A stretch of DNA of 64,000 nt from Hoplostethus atlanticus (lineage: Eukaryota > Chordata > Actinopteri > Trachichthyiformes > Trachichthyidae), in contig JAXDDX010000119.1 in assembly GCA_034670405.1 (NCBI GenBank), positions 1,431,501 to 1,495,500 on the forward strand. Direction: 5' to 3'. Positions 11,342 through 24,640 of the stretch are shown one piece after another. Both the position numbers and the translations under genes were made by a program. The first letter of the stretch is position 1, and each line of letters opens with the position of its first letter. A model generated the notes under the pieces. It saw only the letters and a program-made list of their open reading frames with translations, searched no databases and had not been told where the DNA came from.

Positions 11342-11353
11342 CGTGACGTCACG
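11342..11353. promoter_or_regulatory. Palindromic CRE upstream of the THAP exon
   Basis: CGTGACGTCACG is a perfect 12-bp palindrome containing the full cAMP-response element TGACGTCA (11344-11351). It lies about 92 bp upstream of the THAP ATG on the minus strand, a normal distance for a promoter element. Binding by CREB/ATF factors is inferred from the motif only. Confidence 0.45.
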
Positions 11354-11433
11354 TAAAAAACTATGAATTGCATGCCCGACCGTCCTGCAAGGGGGATCCC
11401 TCTCTGAGTAGCCCTTCCCAAGGTTTCTTCCAT

Positions 11434-12680
11434 TTTTTTCTCCTATGAGGTTTTCGTGTTCGAGTTTTACTTTATCCTCAAGTGTCTTCAGTAGTTTGGA
11501 AATGACTCTCAACTGAAGGAAGCATTATATCACATTATATGGCCAGGTGGGAGCATGTGCATGGAAAACGTGATTGGGCCTAAAATTGAACCTTGAGGAA
11601 CTCCACAGGTAATGTGTGTTTTTAGAAGAAGAGGAGTTGCTAATTGCGATGGCAAATGTTTTATGTGGGAGGTGTCCGAGTATACGCAGCAGTATCATAT
11701 TCTGTGTGTGTTATTGCTCACCATGATGTGTTTTTGTGATGCTGCTGACAGGTCAGAGGAAGCTGTGGTATTATTAATGCCCGTAGCGTCCATAGTCTCT
11801 CCTCACTGGGTGATTGCTCTGTGTGTGTAATAGGATCATCGGCAGCACCGCCTGGATAAGCCTGTCTCTCAGCAATTTTGTGCTAGCTGTATTAACATCC
11901 TGACCTGCCTTGGAGCTCATCCATTGGTGGGAGGGACAGAGGTGGGGTGAAAGAGGCTGTAGCTCAGAATGAATATACTGTAACAGGAAGAGAAAGCTGC
12001 TTTGGTGCTGGTGTGTTGTGTGTATTGGTTTAGTTCCTCAAAGTAATGGGTTTGTGGGAAAAACCCTGTTACAATTTCTGTGCTTCCCTGTCAGGTTCAA
12101 AATGGTGATTGCTTTCATGCCCTGAGGACTGTTTTTGCTACATGTCACCTTCACAGGGCTCTTGACTTGTGAGCAGTGAAAACATCCATTATAAAAAAGG
12201 TCACGTTAGTGGATGGGCGTATACACTAGCCTTCGGGACTTGAACCTAGGTCACGGTCTGGGTTCAAGTCGACAAAGGTTATTTTCAGCTTTTCTTTTTC
12301 AACCATGACCAAAACCTTAACTCTAACCTTAACCCTAACGTTCACCAAAGCTGTTTTAGTTGCATAGCCTCAACCACAGTATGTTTTATTATTTATGTGG
12401 CTGGCTATATGTAGGTATAGAAAGAATCAAGGGTGCAGAACCTTTCGTAAGGTACATATGACCGTTGCTGTGATGGTGGACTTCAAGCAGGCCAATGCCA
12501 ATGCAATACTAAGTTAGGGATGGTGCATGCTTCAGTGTATTTGTCATCAGCTCACATAGGACTCCCCATACCTCACAACTCCCACATCGGATCTGCTCAC
12601 CAGACCTCAAGCAAGATAACAGACAAGTAACTGCCTGCTTTTTCATGCGCATTCCCCATTCATGTCTTGGGAGTTCAAAG
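11434..12680. other. No gene; small palindrome and degenerate CCCTAA units
   Basis: A perfect 10-bp inverted repeat (GACTTGAACC/GGTTCAAGTC) with a 14-base loop lies at 12237-12270. Its right arm resembles a tRNA B-box, so it may be a SINE remnant. Degenerate C-strand telomere-like units (CCTTAA, CTCTAA, CCCTAA) lie at about 12314-12341. No exon is supported. Confidence 0.5.
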
Positions 12681-13248
12681 TACACTATATGGACAAAAGT
12701 CAGTGGACACCTGACCATCACACCTATATGAGCTTGCTGGACATCCCATTCTAAAACCATGGGCATTAATATGGAGTGGGACCCTTTGCAGCTAAAACAG
12801 CCGCCACTCTTCTGGGAAGGCTTTCCACAAGCTTTTGGAGTGTCTGTGGGAATTTGTGCCCATTCAGCCAAAAGAGCATTTGTGAGGTCAGGCAGTGATG
12901 TTGGACGAGAAGGCCTGGCTCGCAATCTGCGTTCTGATTCCTCCCAAAGGTGTTCAGTGGGGTTGAGGTCAGGGCTCTGTGCAGGCCAGTCGAGTTCCTC
13001 CACACCAAACTCTTCTAACCATGTCTTTATGGACCTCGCTTTGTGCACAGGGGCACAGTCATGCTGGAACAGCAAAGGGCCTTCCCCAAACTGTTGCCAC
13101 AAAGTTGGAAGTGCCCAATTGGCTAAAATGTCTTGGTATCCTGTAGCATTAAGATTACCCTTCACTGGAACTAAGGGGCCAAACCCTGAAAAACACCTGA
13201 ACTCAATAACTAGTAGGGGTGTCCACTGACTTTTGCCCATATAGTGTA
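12681..13248 (-). mobile_element. Internally deleted Tc1-like transposon
   Basis: The ends are inverted copies of about 31 bp (TACACTATATGGACAAAAGT at the left; the same with one change at the right), each starting with the TA that Tc1/mariner elements duplicate. At about 568 bp it is far shorter than an autonomous element of 1.3-1.6 kb. The N-terminal DNA-binding part and the first catalytic region of the transposase are gone. It is a non-autonomous derivative of a family very common in fish. Confidence 0.9.
12766..13190 (-). pseudogene. Tc1-type transposase C-terminal remnant
   Basis: On the minus strand, between the inverted ends, the translation runs FSGFGPLVPVKGNLNATGYQ, then LPTLWQQFGEG, FQHDCAPVHKA, WPAQSPDLNPTEHLW and, after a frame change, LVESLPRRVAAVLAAKG. 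These are the ordered C-terminal motifs of Tc1-like transposases, including the second catalytic Asp (QHD) and the SPDLNPxE motif. The first catalytic Asp block (WSDE) is missing, and at least one frameshift lies near 12850-12880. It cannot encode an active enzyme. The open frame continues past the right inverted end only by chance. Confidence 0.88.

Positions 13249-15582
<2,334 letters not shown>

Positions 15583-15659
<77 letters not shown>
15583..15659. repeat. (TC)34 microsatellite followed by (AC)n
   Basis: A pure TC run from 15583 to 15650 passes directly into a short AC run (15651-15659). The minus-strand Arg-Glu open frame across it is an artefact. Homopurine-homopyrimidine tracts of this length can form triplex DNA. 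Confidence 0.97.
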
Positions 15660-16440
15660 TGCTACTATAACTAATGCAACCCAAATGGTTCTTAGTTCAA
15701 GTGAAAACATTTGAACTACTAGGGTTTAAAAATATTTTCCATCTCAACACACTGTGTAGGCTAAACCGTGACTCCACTAGCCACTGGAACTCTGAAACTT
15801 AACCAGCGTGCTGCCTTCAGGTGCTCCTCGGAACTTCCCATTCATAGGACTTGTTGGCATATTGAAGTGCTTCTGGTTGAAAACAATAAAATTTAACCCT
15901 GTGAAAGTAGTTTTTAGTTTTATTTTAGGAATCAATTGGCACAGAGCTACTTGCCACTTGGAAATGTGCATTTAGGCATGTAATCGATGTTTTAATTCAT
16001 TCAAATGTTCACGTCTTGGCAACATGGGGATCATAAACTGGGTTTCCATTCAGTTTAAGAAAATTATGATATCTTGAATAAGAATACCTGAATGAAAATG
16101 GCAAATATTGATAAAACATTGGTGCTCCATGAGCTGAGTTTTTTATATTTAGATATGGCTTCCAAATAGATTTCTGCCATTTTCTTAACTTGAATTTTCT
16201 CTTTATTATAATGATACAAACTATAAGATCAAATTTGGTCTCACTTAAGGCTAAGGTATGTAGAGCACCACATCCCAGTTGATACACTTTGCTGGGTCGG
16301 TTCATGGCCCTGTTTATGTGCGCTCAAATAGTAATTTCCATATTTCCTACGGCACTTAAAGTCGGCGTCTGACGCATGGGAAGTGGGTGTGTATGTGTGT
16401 GTGTGTGTGTAGGCTGATTGTAGTCTTCTGTATGTTGAAG
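15660..16440. other. Upstream flank of tent5b; short TG repeat
   Basis: No exon is seen. A (TG)n run of about 9 units lies at 16394-16410, roughly 110 bp upstream of the probable transcription start. Confidence 0.45.
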
Positions 16441-16454
16441 AGCTGACCGTCCAG

Positions 16455-16494
16455 CCAATCAGGACGCTTCTGTTAATCCCATCTCTGTAAAAAG
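16455..16494 (+). promoter_or_regulatory. tent5b core promoter: CCAAT box and TATA-like box
   Basis: A CCAAT box (CAGCCAATCAGG, core 16455-16459) is followed 28 bp later by a TATA-like GTAAAAAG (16487-16494). This predicts a start near 16520 and a leader of about 310 nt before the ATG at 16832. The order and spacing are those of a vertebrate Pol II promoter. The TATA element is non-canonical, so the start site is an estimate. Confidence 0.45.
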
Positions 16495-16587
16495 CCGGTG
16501 TGTACATCTAGGAGCGGCTTTAAGTGTGGGGACACAGAGAGAGGCAGAGACAGAGGAAGGGAACTGGAAGGTTTTTTTTTATTGGAG

Positions 16588-16653
16588 ATGTCCGACATTT
16601 ACCAAAACTTTCCCACCACTTTATTTTACACCCTGGGTTTAGGAAGCTTCTGA
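16588..16653 (+). promoter_or_regulatory. Upstream ORF in the tent5b leader
   Basis: ATG at 16588 opens 21 codons and stops at TGA 16651-16653. This is 178 nt before the main start and in a different frame. It is the only ATG I find between the predicted transcription start and the tent5b start. A single short uORF would be expected to lower translation of the main frame, by inference. A GA-rich run follows at about 16675-16699. Confidence 0.5.
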
Positions 16654-16831
16654 AAGGCATCGCAGGGGAGCGGAGAGCGAGAGAGAGAGAGAAAGAAAAA
16701 AGACGCACCGGTGTTTTTCCAGTATTTCAGTTCATCATCAATAACTGCTCCGCACCGCGCGTCGCGTTACCGTCCATATTACTATATCCACATTTGGGAC
16801 ATCACGTCAATCCCCCCCTCACCCCATCGCC

Positions 16832-16987
16832 ATGTCCTCCGGTGATGCGTCGGAGCAGAGTCGGCGGGTCAGCGTGCTGTCTTGGGATCAGGTGCGGCGT
16901 TTGGACTCCATCCTCGGAGAGAGCGTCCCCATCCACGGCCGTGGAAACTTCCCCACGCTGTCCGTCCGACCCCGGCAGATCGTTCAG
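16832..16987 (+). CDS. tent5b: tent5b coding exon 1
   Basis: 52 codons run from an ATG with G at -3 to a consensus donor, ATCGTTCAG|GTGAGA. The exon encodes the [14 protein letters not shown] helix and the family-specific [11 protein letters not shown] segment. This start is chosen because the conserved family N-terminus begins within 15 residues and no in-frame upstream ATG is available. Confidence 0.92.
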
Positions 16988-19900
16988 GTGAGATAACACA
17001 TGAATAAATAATAAAACTTCATCAGATCTTTAATACTTAAAAAAAAAAATCAAATTATTGACACCCTCCTTAGATACACTAAATACACTCTCCAGGAGCG
17101 CACCAATGAGATAAATAACAAAAAAAGGTGGAAAAGCTAAATTGATGTTCCTTAGCAATAAAACTAATAGAAATATGAGCACTTTCCCCGTAATCTTCAT
17201 CTAACATAGTACACTTTGAAGCTACTTTCAACGATGGATACTATTAATTTGATCCCTAAAGATCTCTGTCAGCCCAAAAAGGTGAGTTCAGGTGGGCTAA
17301 CCTATAACCTCCTGTATTATATCCCTGGGTGAGATTCAGTAAATAACACATATTTTCTCTGTAAATCATAATGATGTGACCTATCCGAAGTTTAAAGTCA
17401 ATAATGTACAAAGTGATAATAATAATGATAATAATGATCACTACCTGTTAACACACTTCAGACTTCACATTAAACTCACTTCCTCACCCTGCAAAACGCA
17501 CACACTGACAGGCTACACCGCAAAAAAACACCCATATTGTCACTAGTACTAGTATCATATTTTTATGAAAACAAATTTGTGAAATGGGGGTGAGATGATT
17601 TCCCTTGTTCCCAGTGCAAATCAACTTGTTCCAATAACTTTTCTATAGAACAAACTTAAATTTTCTTGATTCTAGAGCAGTGGTCCTCAAATCTGGCGCT
17701 CGGGGGCCAGAGTACTGCTGGTTTTCTATTCTGCCAGGTGAATGCAATTAACTTCCTGGTAGGAGAGAACACCAGCAGCACTCTGGACCCCGAGGCCCGG
17801 ATTTGAGGAACTCTGCTCTAGAGTATTCTGTCTTGCTTTAAGATACTGCCTCTCCTCTCTTAGAAACCTCAAGTGATACTAGATTAGAAACAAGTGAAAT
17901 AATTCTAGCCAGTTGGCAGTTTTTGTTCACTAGACAAGATTGAATACAACAATAATGACATAAATGGGGCATTTTTTTTTTTTTACAGTGCATGTTACTC
18001 ATCTTAAAATTCTTTACATAAAGAGACTGCATCCCGTCATTCTAACAGCTGGGATACAATAACTTTAAAAACTACTCCAACTTTCATATATTTACACATA
18101 AAAGAAGAAAGGCGTCCGTGCAGCGGCAAGGATTCGCGGCTGAGTGATCACAGCTAAGAAAGACATTTGATCACTTGTACTTGTAACGCAGACATAAGAG
18201 GAGGATGATCTAACACCATGACTGCCATTTTCCACTAGCTCACTAATGCTCCCAGAGTCATTTCACAGGTCTTGTGAAATGAGGCAGAGATAATGAGCGT
18301 GCTGTATTTCCTGAGGGCAAAATGCATAGGGGGGGGGGGGGGCAGGCTGCAATTTCGCCCCAACGTTTTTTGAATCTCCTTGCCTGTAAGATATTTCAAG
18401 TGACTGGTTCATATTTTCTATGCTGACCATCTTGAGAAAAAAAAAACACAAAAGAGACTCTTAGACATTTAGGAAATTTCAAAAGCTTCTATAATCAGGC
18501 CCATCTGCACTGAACATTACAGATCACATCCATACATTTTTCTTTCCATGAAGCAGGATCCCTTTTTTTTTTTGAGGTGCCTCGAGGAGCCCCTCTCAAT
18601 GGTGTGTTTGTTTAAAGGCCACATTTCATTACCATCTGTCTGCGGTATGGCCCTGGGTGAACCATGGGAATAGCAAAGGAAAACTCCTACAGTTACTGAC
18701 ACCTCTGCGCTATCCATTCCAACCAACATCTCCACTGTGAGAATGCATGCGTATTACCTGCGTACCCCTCGTGGCATCATGCCGCCATGATGATAAACAC
18801 AGATCTAAAAAAAAAAAAATGAGTGTGTGTCATCGGTTACGTAATTTGACGAGTGGGTTCGTGCACGGCTGGAGGAAGTATGGAGGCCAGTGTGTTTTTG
18901 TTGGATGCTGAAAAGGGTCGTCTCTTATTGCAGCTCTGCAGGCTATAGTGCTGAGGCGAAATTGTTGTGTCTACAGTACATGTTTGAGATGAGTCCTTTT
19001 CTTCTGCTCAGCGGTCTGGTTTCACCATTGTGTGATTTTTACTGGAAGCAGTGCTCCGCTTTCCTGGTTCGTAGCGAGTGGCCTGGATTTTGGAGCAGAA
19101 TGTGAGGGGTGGATTAGTCCCTCCAATAACAGTGGGCTTGTGGGTCAGGCTTGACAAGGTATCACTGTGGTAAGTGAAGACCACTCGCCTGACTCCGCTA
19201 CGCCCCTTGCCAGAGTGTAAACCAACTCCTCAGATAGGCTATTGTTGAGAATGGGCAACATGAAGACACCACATGCCCCCGATCTCCATAAGTAGATAAA
19301 ATGTTTGGGTTCATTCGGTTTAGGTTGTACAGTAAAGATTCTTTTGTAATTTGTCACTTTACTTCTAGTTATTTAATGTTTTTTTATTTTTTTAAGTGGT
19401 AATCCACCCACAAGATATCCATCGGTGACATCTTTGTCTCTCAGCCTCATCGCTGTGCTGTTTCTTTCACTTCCCAGAGATGACCTGTCAATCAAACAGT
19501 GTGTCCAGCACTGTCTTTCTCCTTGGATTTTCTGTCGATGGAGTTTGGGTTTCTGTAGGTGGCGCTCTTTTCTTTGTCTGTTCCGCCACTGTGGCTATCG
19601 CTTGCTCATGCTAACTACCCAGTCACGTCCTGTATGCCAGAGGATTTTCCCAGGAAAGACCTACCTGACACCGGTAAAAGCTTTCATGAACTGGCTCCAG
19701 GTTCAATAATTACTTTAAGTAGTCCATTTGATTTCAGATGCCATTACAATGGGTTGATACGAGGAACTAAACTAGACCGGTGGTTCACAAGGACCACAAG
19801 GATCGTTGAGCGGGTTTCAGGTGGTCCCCAGCAAAAAGATTTCACTAAGATTGAATTCACTAGAAATTATCCCAATGAGAGGATATATAAGACTATTCTA

Positions 19901-22900
19901 AACATAGGTTTCACTCTCACCACGATTATCTCCCCAGTGTAGACAGTTCTACAATTTAATTCTAATTCAATTCTTCTCAACATCTGTTTTTGGGGGTCTT
20001 TGACATGTAAACGTTTAAGAACAGCTGCACTAGATGAAAAAATCCCTAGTTGAAAGGCTCCATCTCACAGAGGTGTAATAGCATCACCTTTCAGCCTGGG
20101 ACGCACTCTGGTTTAGGCACACAGGTGAAATGACCACCCATGCGTAGGCAATTCAAGGGAGCCTTTCACATCAGAGGAAAAACCATCATCATCCCCCGCT
20201 GCCTGCCAAGCTACTGTACGACTGACTGGCTGGGTTAGTTTTGGAGTGGATGTGAAGGTCAGGGACTTGTAACTTCTCATTCACTGTCGCCATTTCCTTG
20301 GCAGAGGAACAATCTGACTCGCTGCCCAGAGCTCTCATTGGCGTCCGGGGGACTACGGGGCTGGCAAATGGCAGGGTCCTTTCAAACTGCCATAATAAAA
20401 AGCCATTCAGGGCCGCGGCTCAAATGGAAAGGAAACTACTGAGACTGAAGAAGGAAAGTGGACAGACTGTTATGTGTCGCCAAGGCGTTGTCAACACCAG
20501 ACAGTCTGGGGTGTTTGCGGCTCATTTTTACAAGGTCCTTGCTCGACGACGGCGGAAGTGTCTCCCCCTCGCTCGCCTCACCAGGTGCTTGTGCGTCATG
20601 AGGGAAATGCACTAGGCTGTTTTATGAGTGCTGAAGGGCTGGATGGTGGGGTGGCGGTGCTGTGCTTCCTAATACACTCCTTTGGGGACCCCTAGACAGG
20701 GCAGATTATGGCGTGCTGTTAAGTAGGACCAACTGTGTTGGTGTGTGAGGACAGGGGGTTTCCCCTTGCTAGCTAGGTCATAAACGCAGCTACGCCACAT
20801 TGTCAAGTGCCTTGTGGAGTCCTGTTAATTTTCAGAAACAGAAGACCTCGTTTCCTCGTTTTTGTTTCGTAGTCACGTGGTTCTTTTGCTTATGGAAGCC
20901 TGGTTGAAGACCGAAACTCATTCCCATCTCATGCTGTTTACCATAGCGAAGACTGTCGTGATGGAAAATAGTTAATGTTCCTCAGTTTGTGTAATATTCT
21001 CGATGTGTTTTTTTTCTCCCGGACCATCTGGTGTAAGAGTTTGGGTTACCACTTTAAAATGCATTACCTCGAGCACCGGGGGAAACCGACAGTTTGTGGG
21101 AAAATCGATAAAAGATTTGCTTTGGAAAATGACTTTTATATATCTTGACCTTTTTAGTTTAACATGTGAACCTTTTTCTCTGTTCAGCCGTTTAACTGGA
21201 GTGTCTTTTTTCATAGACGCGCAGCTCTTTCCCAGTATGTTCTCGCTCTGGGTTAAGCTCACGTCGTAACAAAGACGAGGAACGTGATGAGGTCAAGGGA
21301 AAGAGAGTGTTAATTAAGAGCAAGATTGAGCAACATAAAAACACCATGCACAGCTCACACCCTTGGATTTCGTTGGCCTTACGAAAAAGGCAATGAAGAC
21401 TTAACCTATGCATCACCAGCTACCAGAGTTCTGGAGCCAGCTTTGACAGATGAACTTTGAATTCTGCCTTGCTGGCTCCATATCTAGGATAGGAGATAGG
21501 AGGCCCCTATGGCTCAGTACTAGTGTGCAGCTGTATTGGCCGCCCTTTGCTTGTCTTCCTCCTCCTTAGCATCTTTTGAATGATCCAACAAACAAGAAGC
21601 ATAAACATCTCAACTGTCTTTAGCGCAGCAGTTTTTCCCCAAATATCACAGCAATGTGGCGTGTGTTCCAGTTACCAGATAAACTTTGTTTCTGTGACAG
21701 GAAAGGGATAAGATGTTCTCAATATGGGGGCACAAGTTTTAAAAGTTCACAGCTGAACTGCCAATCCAAACCAACCAAACCAATCTCTTTATTGTAAATA
21801 GTGTGAACTTGTTGCCCTTTGCACATTTCTGTTGAGCACTGCCACTTTTTCATTTCACTGCACACCCCATGTATGTATGTGACGAATAAACCTCTTGAAC
21901 TTGAACTTGAACTTTCCATATTATTGTTTGAGCTTTGAGGCCCTTAAAGAAGACAGGCACTGACTTGTCATTTACCACAGCTTATCTCTGTGCTCATGCC
22001 GACGTTGCACCTCCTTCATATATGAACAAAGCTAGGCCCTCTGGCTCTGCCTTTCAAGTCACTGTATAAGACCAAGTAATTAATTTATCTTTGATCATTT
22101 TTATTATCTTTCAATGTCTAATTTCATTACTTTTTCTGGCCCGTCTTCAGAGTGGTTATGGTTTAATGAGACCGTCCCCTGACTGGAAGGTCACAGTCTT
22201 TATGTCCCATAGCAGCCAGGCCATTGTCAGTTCCTGCCACAGTGTCCCTGAGCAAGACACTGATCCAGGGCAACCTGCCTCTGGCTAACCTGGCCTCTCC
22301 TGAACCCTTTGGATCTTTTAGCAGATTAAGCTGCAATCAAACCATTCCTAAAACGATCAAACCAGCAGAGGATCAGAGTGAAAATCCTGCAGCTTTCTTG
22401 CACTATCCTGATTTACATGGTTCACAAAATTAGCAATTAGCAATCATGCTTTTGCGCCCTTGTAAATTTGTAATCAAAGGCAATGTACAAAGTAACCTTA
22501 AGTACAAAGTACAAAGTAACCCAAATAATACCTTATTATACTGTGTAATATCACTGTTAGGTACTAAATACTTTATGTGCAGTAATCAAATATGTGCAGT
22601 ATGCTACCTGTGCTGTGTTACTACCAATATGTGGAAGGTACTGGACAATAACCTGGACAATAATGTTGTATAACACTGTATAATCCATAGAAGAATGGTA
22701 AAAATTGTCAGATATACAATAGTTACTTATATGGATGTAGCATCTACAGCATATGATTGATTGGCCTCCAGCCTCTTATTTGTACTTTTAGCTAGTAAGA
22801 GGAAAGCTTGCCATGCAATGCGGCTGTTTTTGTATTTCAGTTACATTACCACGTTCAAGGAACTCACTTTTTACCTGTACTAACTTGTATTTTAAGCGTA

Positions 22901-23998
22901 GGGCTCCTCTGATTGTTATCTTTGTGTATACATATCACTCAGTGTTTTCTCTCTTGTCTCCGTGTCTTCCAGGTGGTCCGGGCTCGACTGGAGGAGCGGG
23001 GTGTGGTGGTACGCGATGTGAAGCTGAATGGCTCAGCCGCGAGCCACGTGCTTCACGAGGACAACGGCCTGGGCTACAAAGACCTGGACCTGATCTTTGG
23101 CCTGAGTCTCACCGATGACAATACCTTCCGCCTGGTAAAGGACGTGGTGCTGGACTGCCTGGTAGACTTCCTGCCTGAGGGGGTGTGCAGGGAGCGCATC
23201 ACGGCCCTCACCCTGAAGGAGGCTTACATCCAGAAGCTGGTGAAAGTGTGCAACGACACAGACCGCTGGAGTCTCATCTCATTGTCCAACAACACAGGCA
23301 AGAACGTGGAACTAAAGTTTGTGGACTCTCTGCGGAGGCAGTTTGAGTTCAGCGTCGACTCCTTCCAGATCACTCTGGACTCCTTGTTGCTCTTTGACCG
23401 ATGCTCGGAGACGGCCATGTCCGAGACCTTCCACCCGACGGTGCAGGGGGAGAGCATGTACGGGGACTTTGAGGAGGCTCTGGGCCACCTTCGCTCCAGG
23501 ACTATTGCTACCCGCAGCCCAGAAGAGATCCGGGGGGGCGGGCTGCTGAAGTACTGCCACCTGCTGGTGCGGGGCTTCCGGCCGGCCTCCGAGTCTCAGA
23601 TGAAACAGATGCAGCGCTACATGTGCTCACGCTTCTTCATCGACTTCTCTGACATAAGCGAGCAGCAGAGGAAACTGGAGGCTTATCTGCAGAACCACTT
23701 TGCGGGCATGGAGCACAAGCGCTACGAGTGCCTGGTGACACTGAGGCAAGTGGTGGATGAGAGCACCGTGTGCCTGATGGGCCACGAGCGCCGACAGACG
23801 CTGGCGCTCATTTCGGCCCTGGCGCTGCGGGCGATGGCGGAGCATAACGCCATCCCCGCCCTGTCCAACATCACCTGCTACTACCAGCCCGCCCCCTATG
23901 TCAGAGACGTCAACTTCAGCAATTACTACGTGGCACAAGTTCAGTCGCCCATGGCTGCATGCAGTAACTCTTATCAGACGTGGCTGCCCTGCAGCTGA
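16832..23998 (+). CDS. tent5b: TENT5B-type non-canonical poly(A) polymerase (FAM46B)
   Basis: Two coding exons join in phase 0 to give 393 residues. The family adds A tails to mRNA 3' ends in the cytoplasm and stabilises selected transcripts; it has a nucleotidyltransferase fold. Visible here are [14 protein letters not shown] (residues 39-52), the GS motif (G72-S73), the catalytic pair in YKDLDLIF (D89, D91), the third acidic residue in NVELKFVD (E165), then [26 protein letters not shown] and [14 protein letters not shown]. All catalytic residues are kept. The short N-terminus lacks the Gly-rich repeats of TENT5A, and the FPTLSV-PRQIVQ segment points to TENT5B. The C-terminal [11 protein letters not shown] is closer to A/C, so the paralogue is less certain than the family. 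The protein ends TWLPCS where relatives usually end TWLPCN. Fish often keep two tent5b copies; I cannot say which this is. Confidence 0.93.
17678..17815. mobile_element. Palindromic hAT-type MITE with 8-bp target duplication
   Basis: The left end CAGTGGTCCTCAAATC pairs with the right end, whose reverse complement is CAGAGTTCCTCAAATC. The complementarity runs almost the full arm length, so the 138-bp element can fold into one long hairpin. The flanks ttctagag (17670-17677) and ctctagag (17816-17823) match in 7 of 8 positions. An 8-bp duplication is the hAT signature. Confidence 0.8.
19428..19623 (-). repeat. R1, inverted copy C
   Basis: This is the reverse complement of the R1 3' half: 'aaagatg' end, 'ctgtcaatcaaacagtgtg', 'ctgtaggtggcgctc' and 'gctcatgctaactaccca' all match copies A and E. 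Orientation is opposite to the other copies and to tent5b. Confidence 0.75.
19779..20031. mobile_element. hAT-like MITE, diverged copy
   Basis: It has 'ggtggtccccagcaaaa' and 'tttcactctcac' inside, and ends of the type ggtggttcacaa ... aagaacagctgc. This is the same family as 1212-1472 and 55757-56095. The ends are too diverged to show a target duplication. Confidence 0.5.
22973..23998 (+). CDS. tent5b: tent5b coding exon 2 (terminal)
   Basis: 341 codons plus TGA carry all catalytic residues and the whole helical domain. The exon begins exactly at the acceptor (ttccag|GTGGTCCGG). GC content is visibly higher than the flanks. No frameshift or internal stop is present, so the gene appears intact. 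Confidence 0.95.
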   Translation: MVRARLEERGVVVRDVKLNGSAASHVLHEDNGLGYKDLDLIFGLSLTDDNTFRLVKDVVLDCLVDFLPEGVCRERITALTLKEAYIQKLVKVCNDTDRWSLISLSNNTGKNVELKFVDSLRRQFEFSVDSFQITLDSLLLFDRCSETAMSETFHPTVQGESMYGDFEEALGHLRSRTIATRSPEEIRGGGLLKYCHLLVRGFRPASESQMKQMQRYMCSRFFIDFSDISEQQRKLEAYLQNHFAGMEHKRYECLVTLRQVVDESTVCLMGHERRQTLALISALALRAMAEHNAIPALSNITCYYQPAPYVRDVNFSNYYVAQVQSPMAACSNSYQTWLPCS

Positions 23999-24640
23999 GC
24001 AATGGCTTTTAGAACGCTGACATGTTTGTAAAGCTTTTAGTTTTGACCGTACATCGATGTGAGCTGAGCAATTCAGTAGAGCGCTCAGTACCTCTGTAGC
24101 AATGTGGATTTTTTTGGTTGGACAAACATAATTAATGTATTGTATTCTTTCTTGCCAAAATCTTACTTTGAAACCATTCCACTAAGTTATATTGATTAAT
24201 ACTGCTGTAAATCTCATTTGAGCCATTGTTATTATATCTTTTTTTTTCCTGTTGATGTTTCATAACCAATTGATGGAAATATATTAAGGGTTTGATAGGT
24301 GACAGAGGAACTTTTTTTTAAGTTCTGCTTCCTGTCCATTGGAAGCTTGTATGGGTCCATATGGAAATGTAAATAACTCATAAGAAACCAGAAAGCTGTA
24401 TTCTGTTCTATCTGTGGTTTCAACTGACCTTGTTTGGAGAAAAAAAAGGACCAAAGAATAACTTTCTTGTGTAGCGTGATAAACAAAGACTATACGTGGT
24501 TCCAAGTGCCTGAAACCGACCACCATTTTTATAGTTGTATGTAAGAACTGTTTTTGAATCTTTTTCATCCAGGTTACTATATATTTCTATATCCAGGGTC
24601 AGGGTATTTTGTTTTCAAATCATTAAAACATGTCAAAATT
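23999..24640 (+). other. tent5b 3' untranslated region
   Basis: AT-rich sequence between the stop codon and the poly(A) signal. It holds several T-rich tracts and TGTA motifs (for example near 24005 and 24540), possible Pumilio-type sites, which is inference only. Confidence 0.6.
24622..24627 (+). terminator. Poly(A) signal ATTAAA
   Basis: ATTAAA is the commonest variant of AATAAA. It lies 624 nt after the tent5b stop and is followed within 50 bases by a GT-rich stretch ('tatggtatattggtctt'). It is the best candidate 3' end of the gene. Other signals further on cannot be excluded. Confidence 0.55.

Larger units (their letters stand above)
16988..22972 (+). other. tent5b intron with transposon insertions
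   Basis: A single intron of 5985 bp, GT-AG bounded, with a clear pyrimidine tract before the acceptor (ctccgtgtcttccag). It contains a hAT-type palindromic MITE (17678-17815), an inverted R1 copy (19428-19623), a second MITE (19779-20031), a poly-G run (about 18329-18342) and a SINE-like phrase 'agtgtccctgagcaagacac' at about 22241-22260. I see no additional exon. A 105-codon open frame at 20298-20615 has no domain or splice support. Confidence 0.85.

Noticed and set aside
20298-20615. 105-codon frame inside the tent5b intron
   Set aside because: It has no ATG start in the usual sense, no domain, no splice sites and no codon bias.
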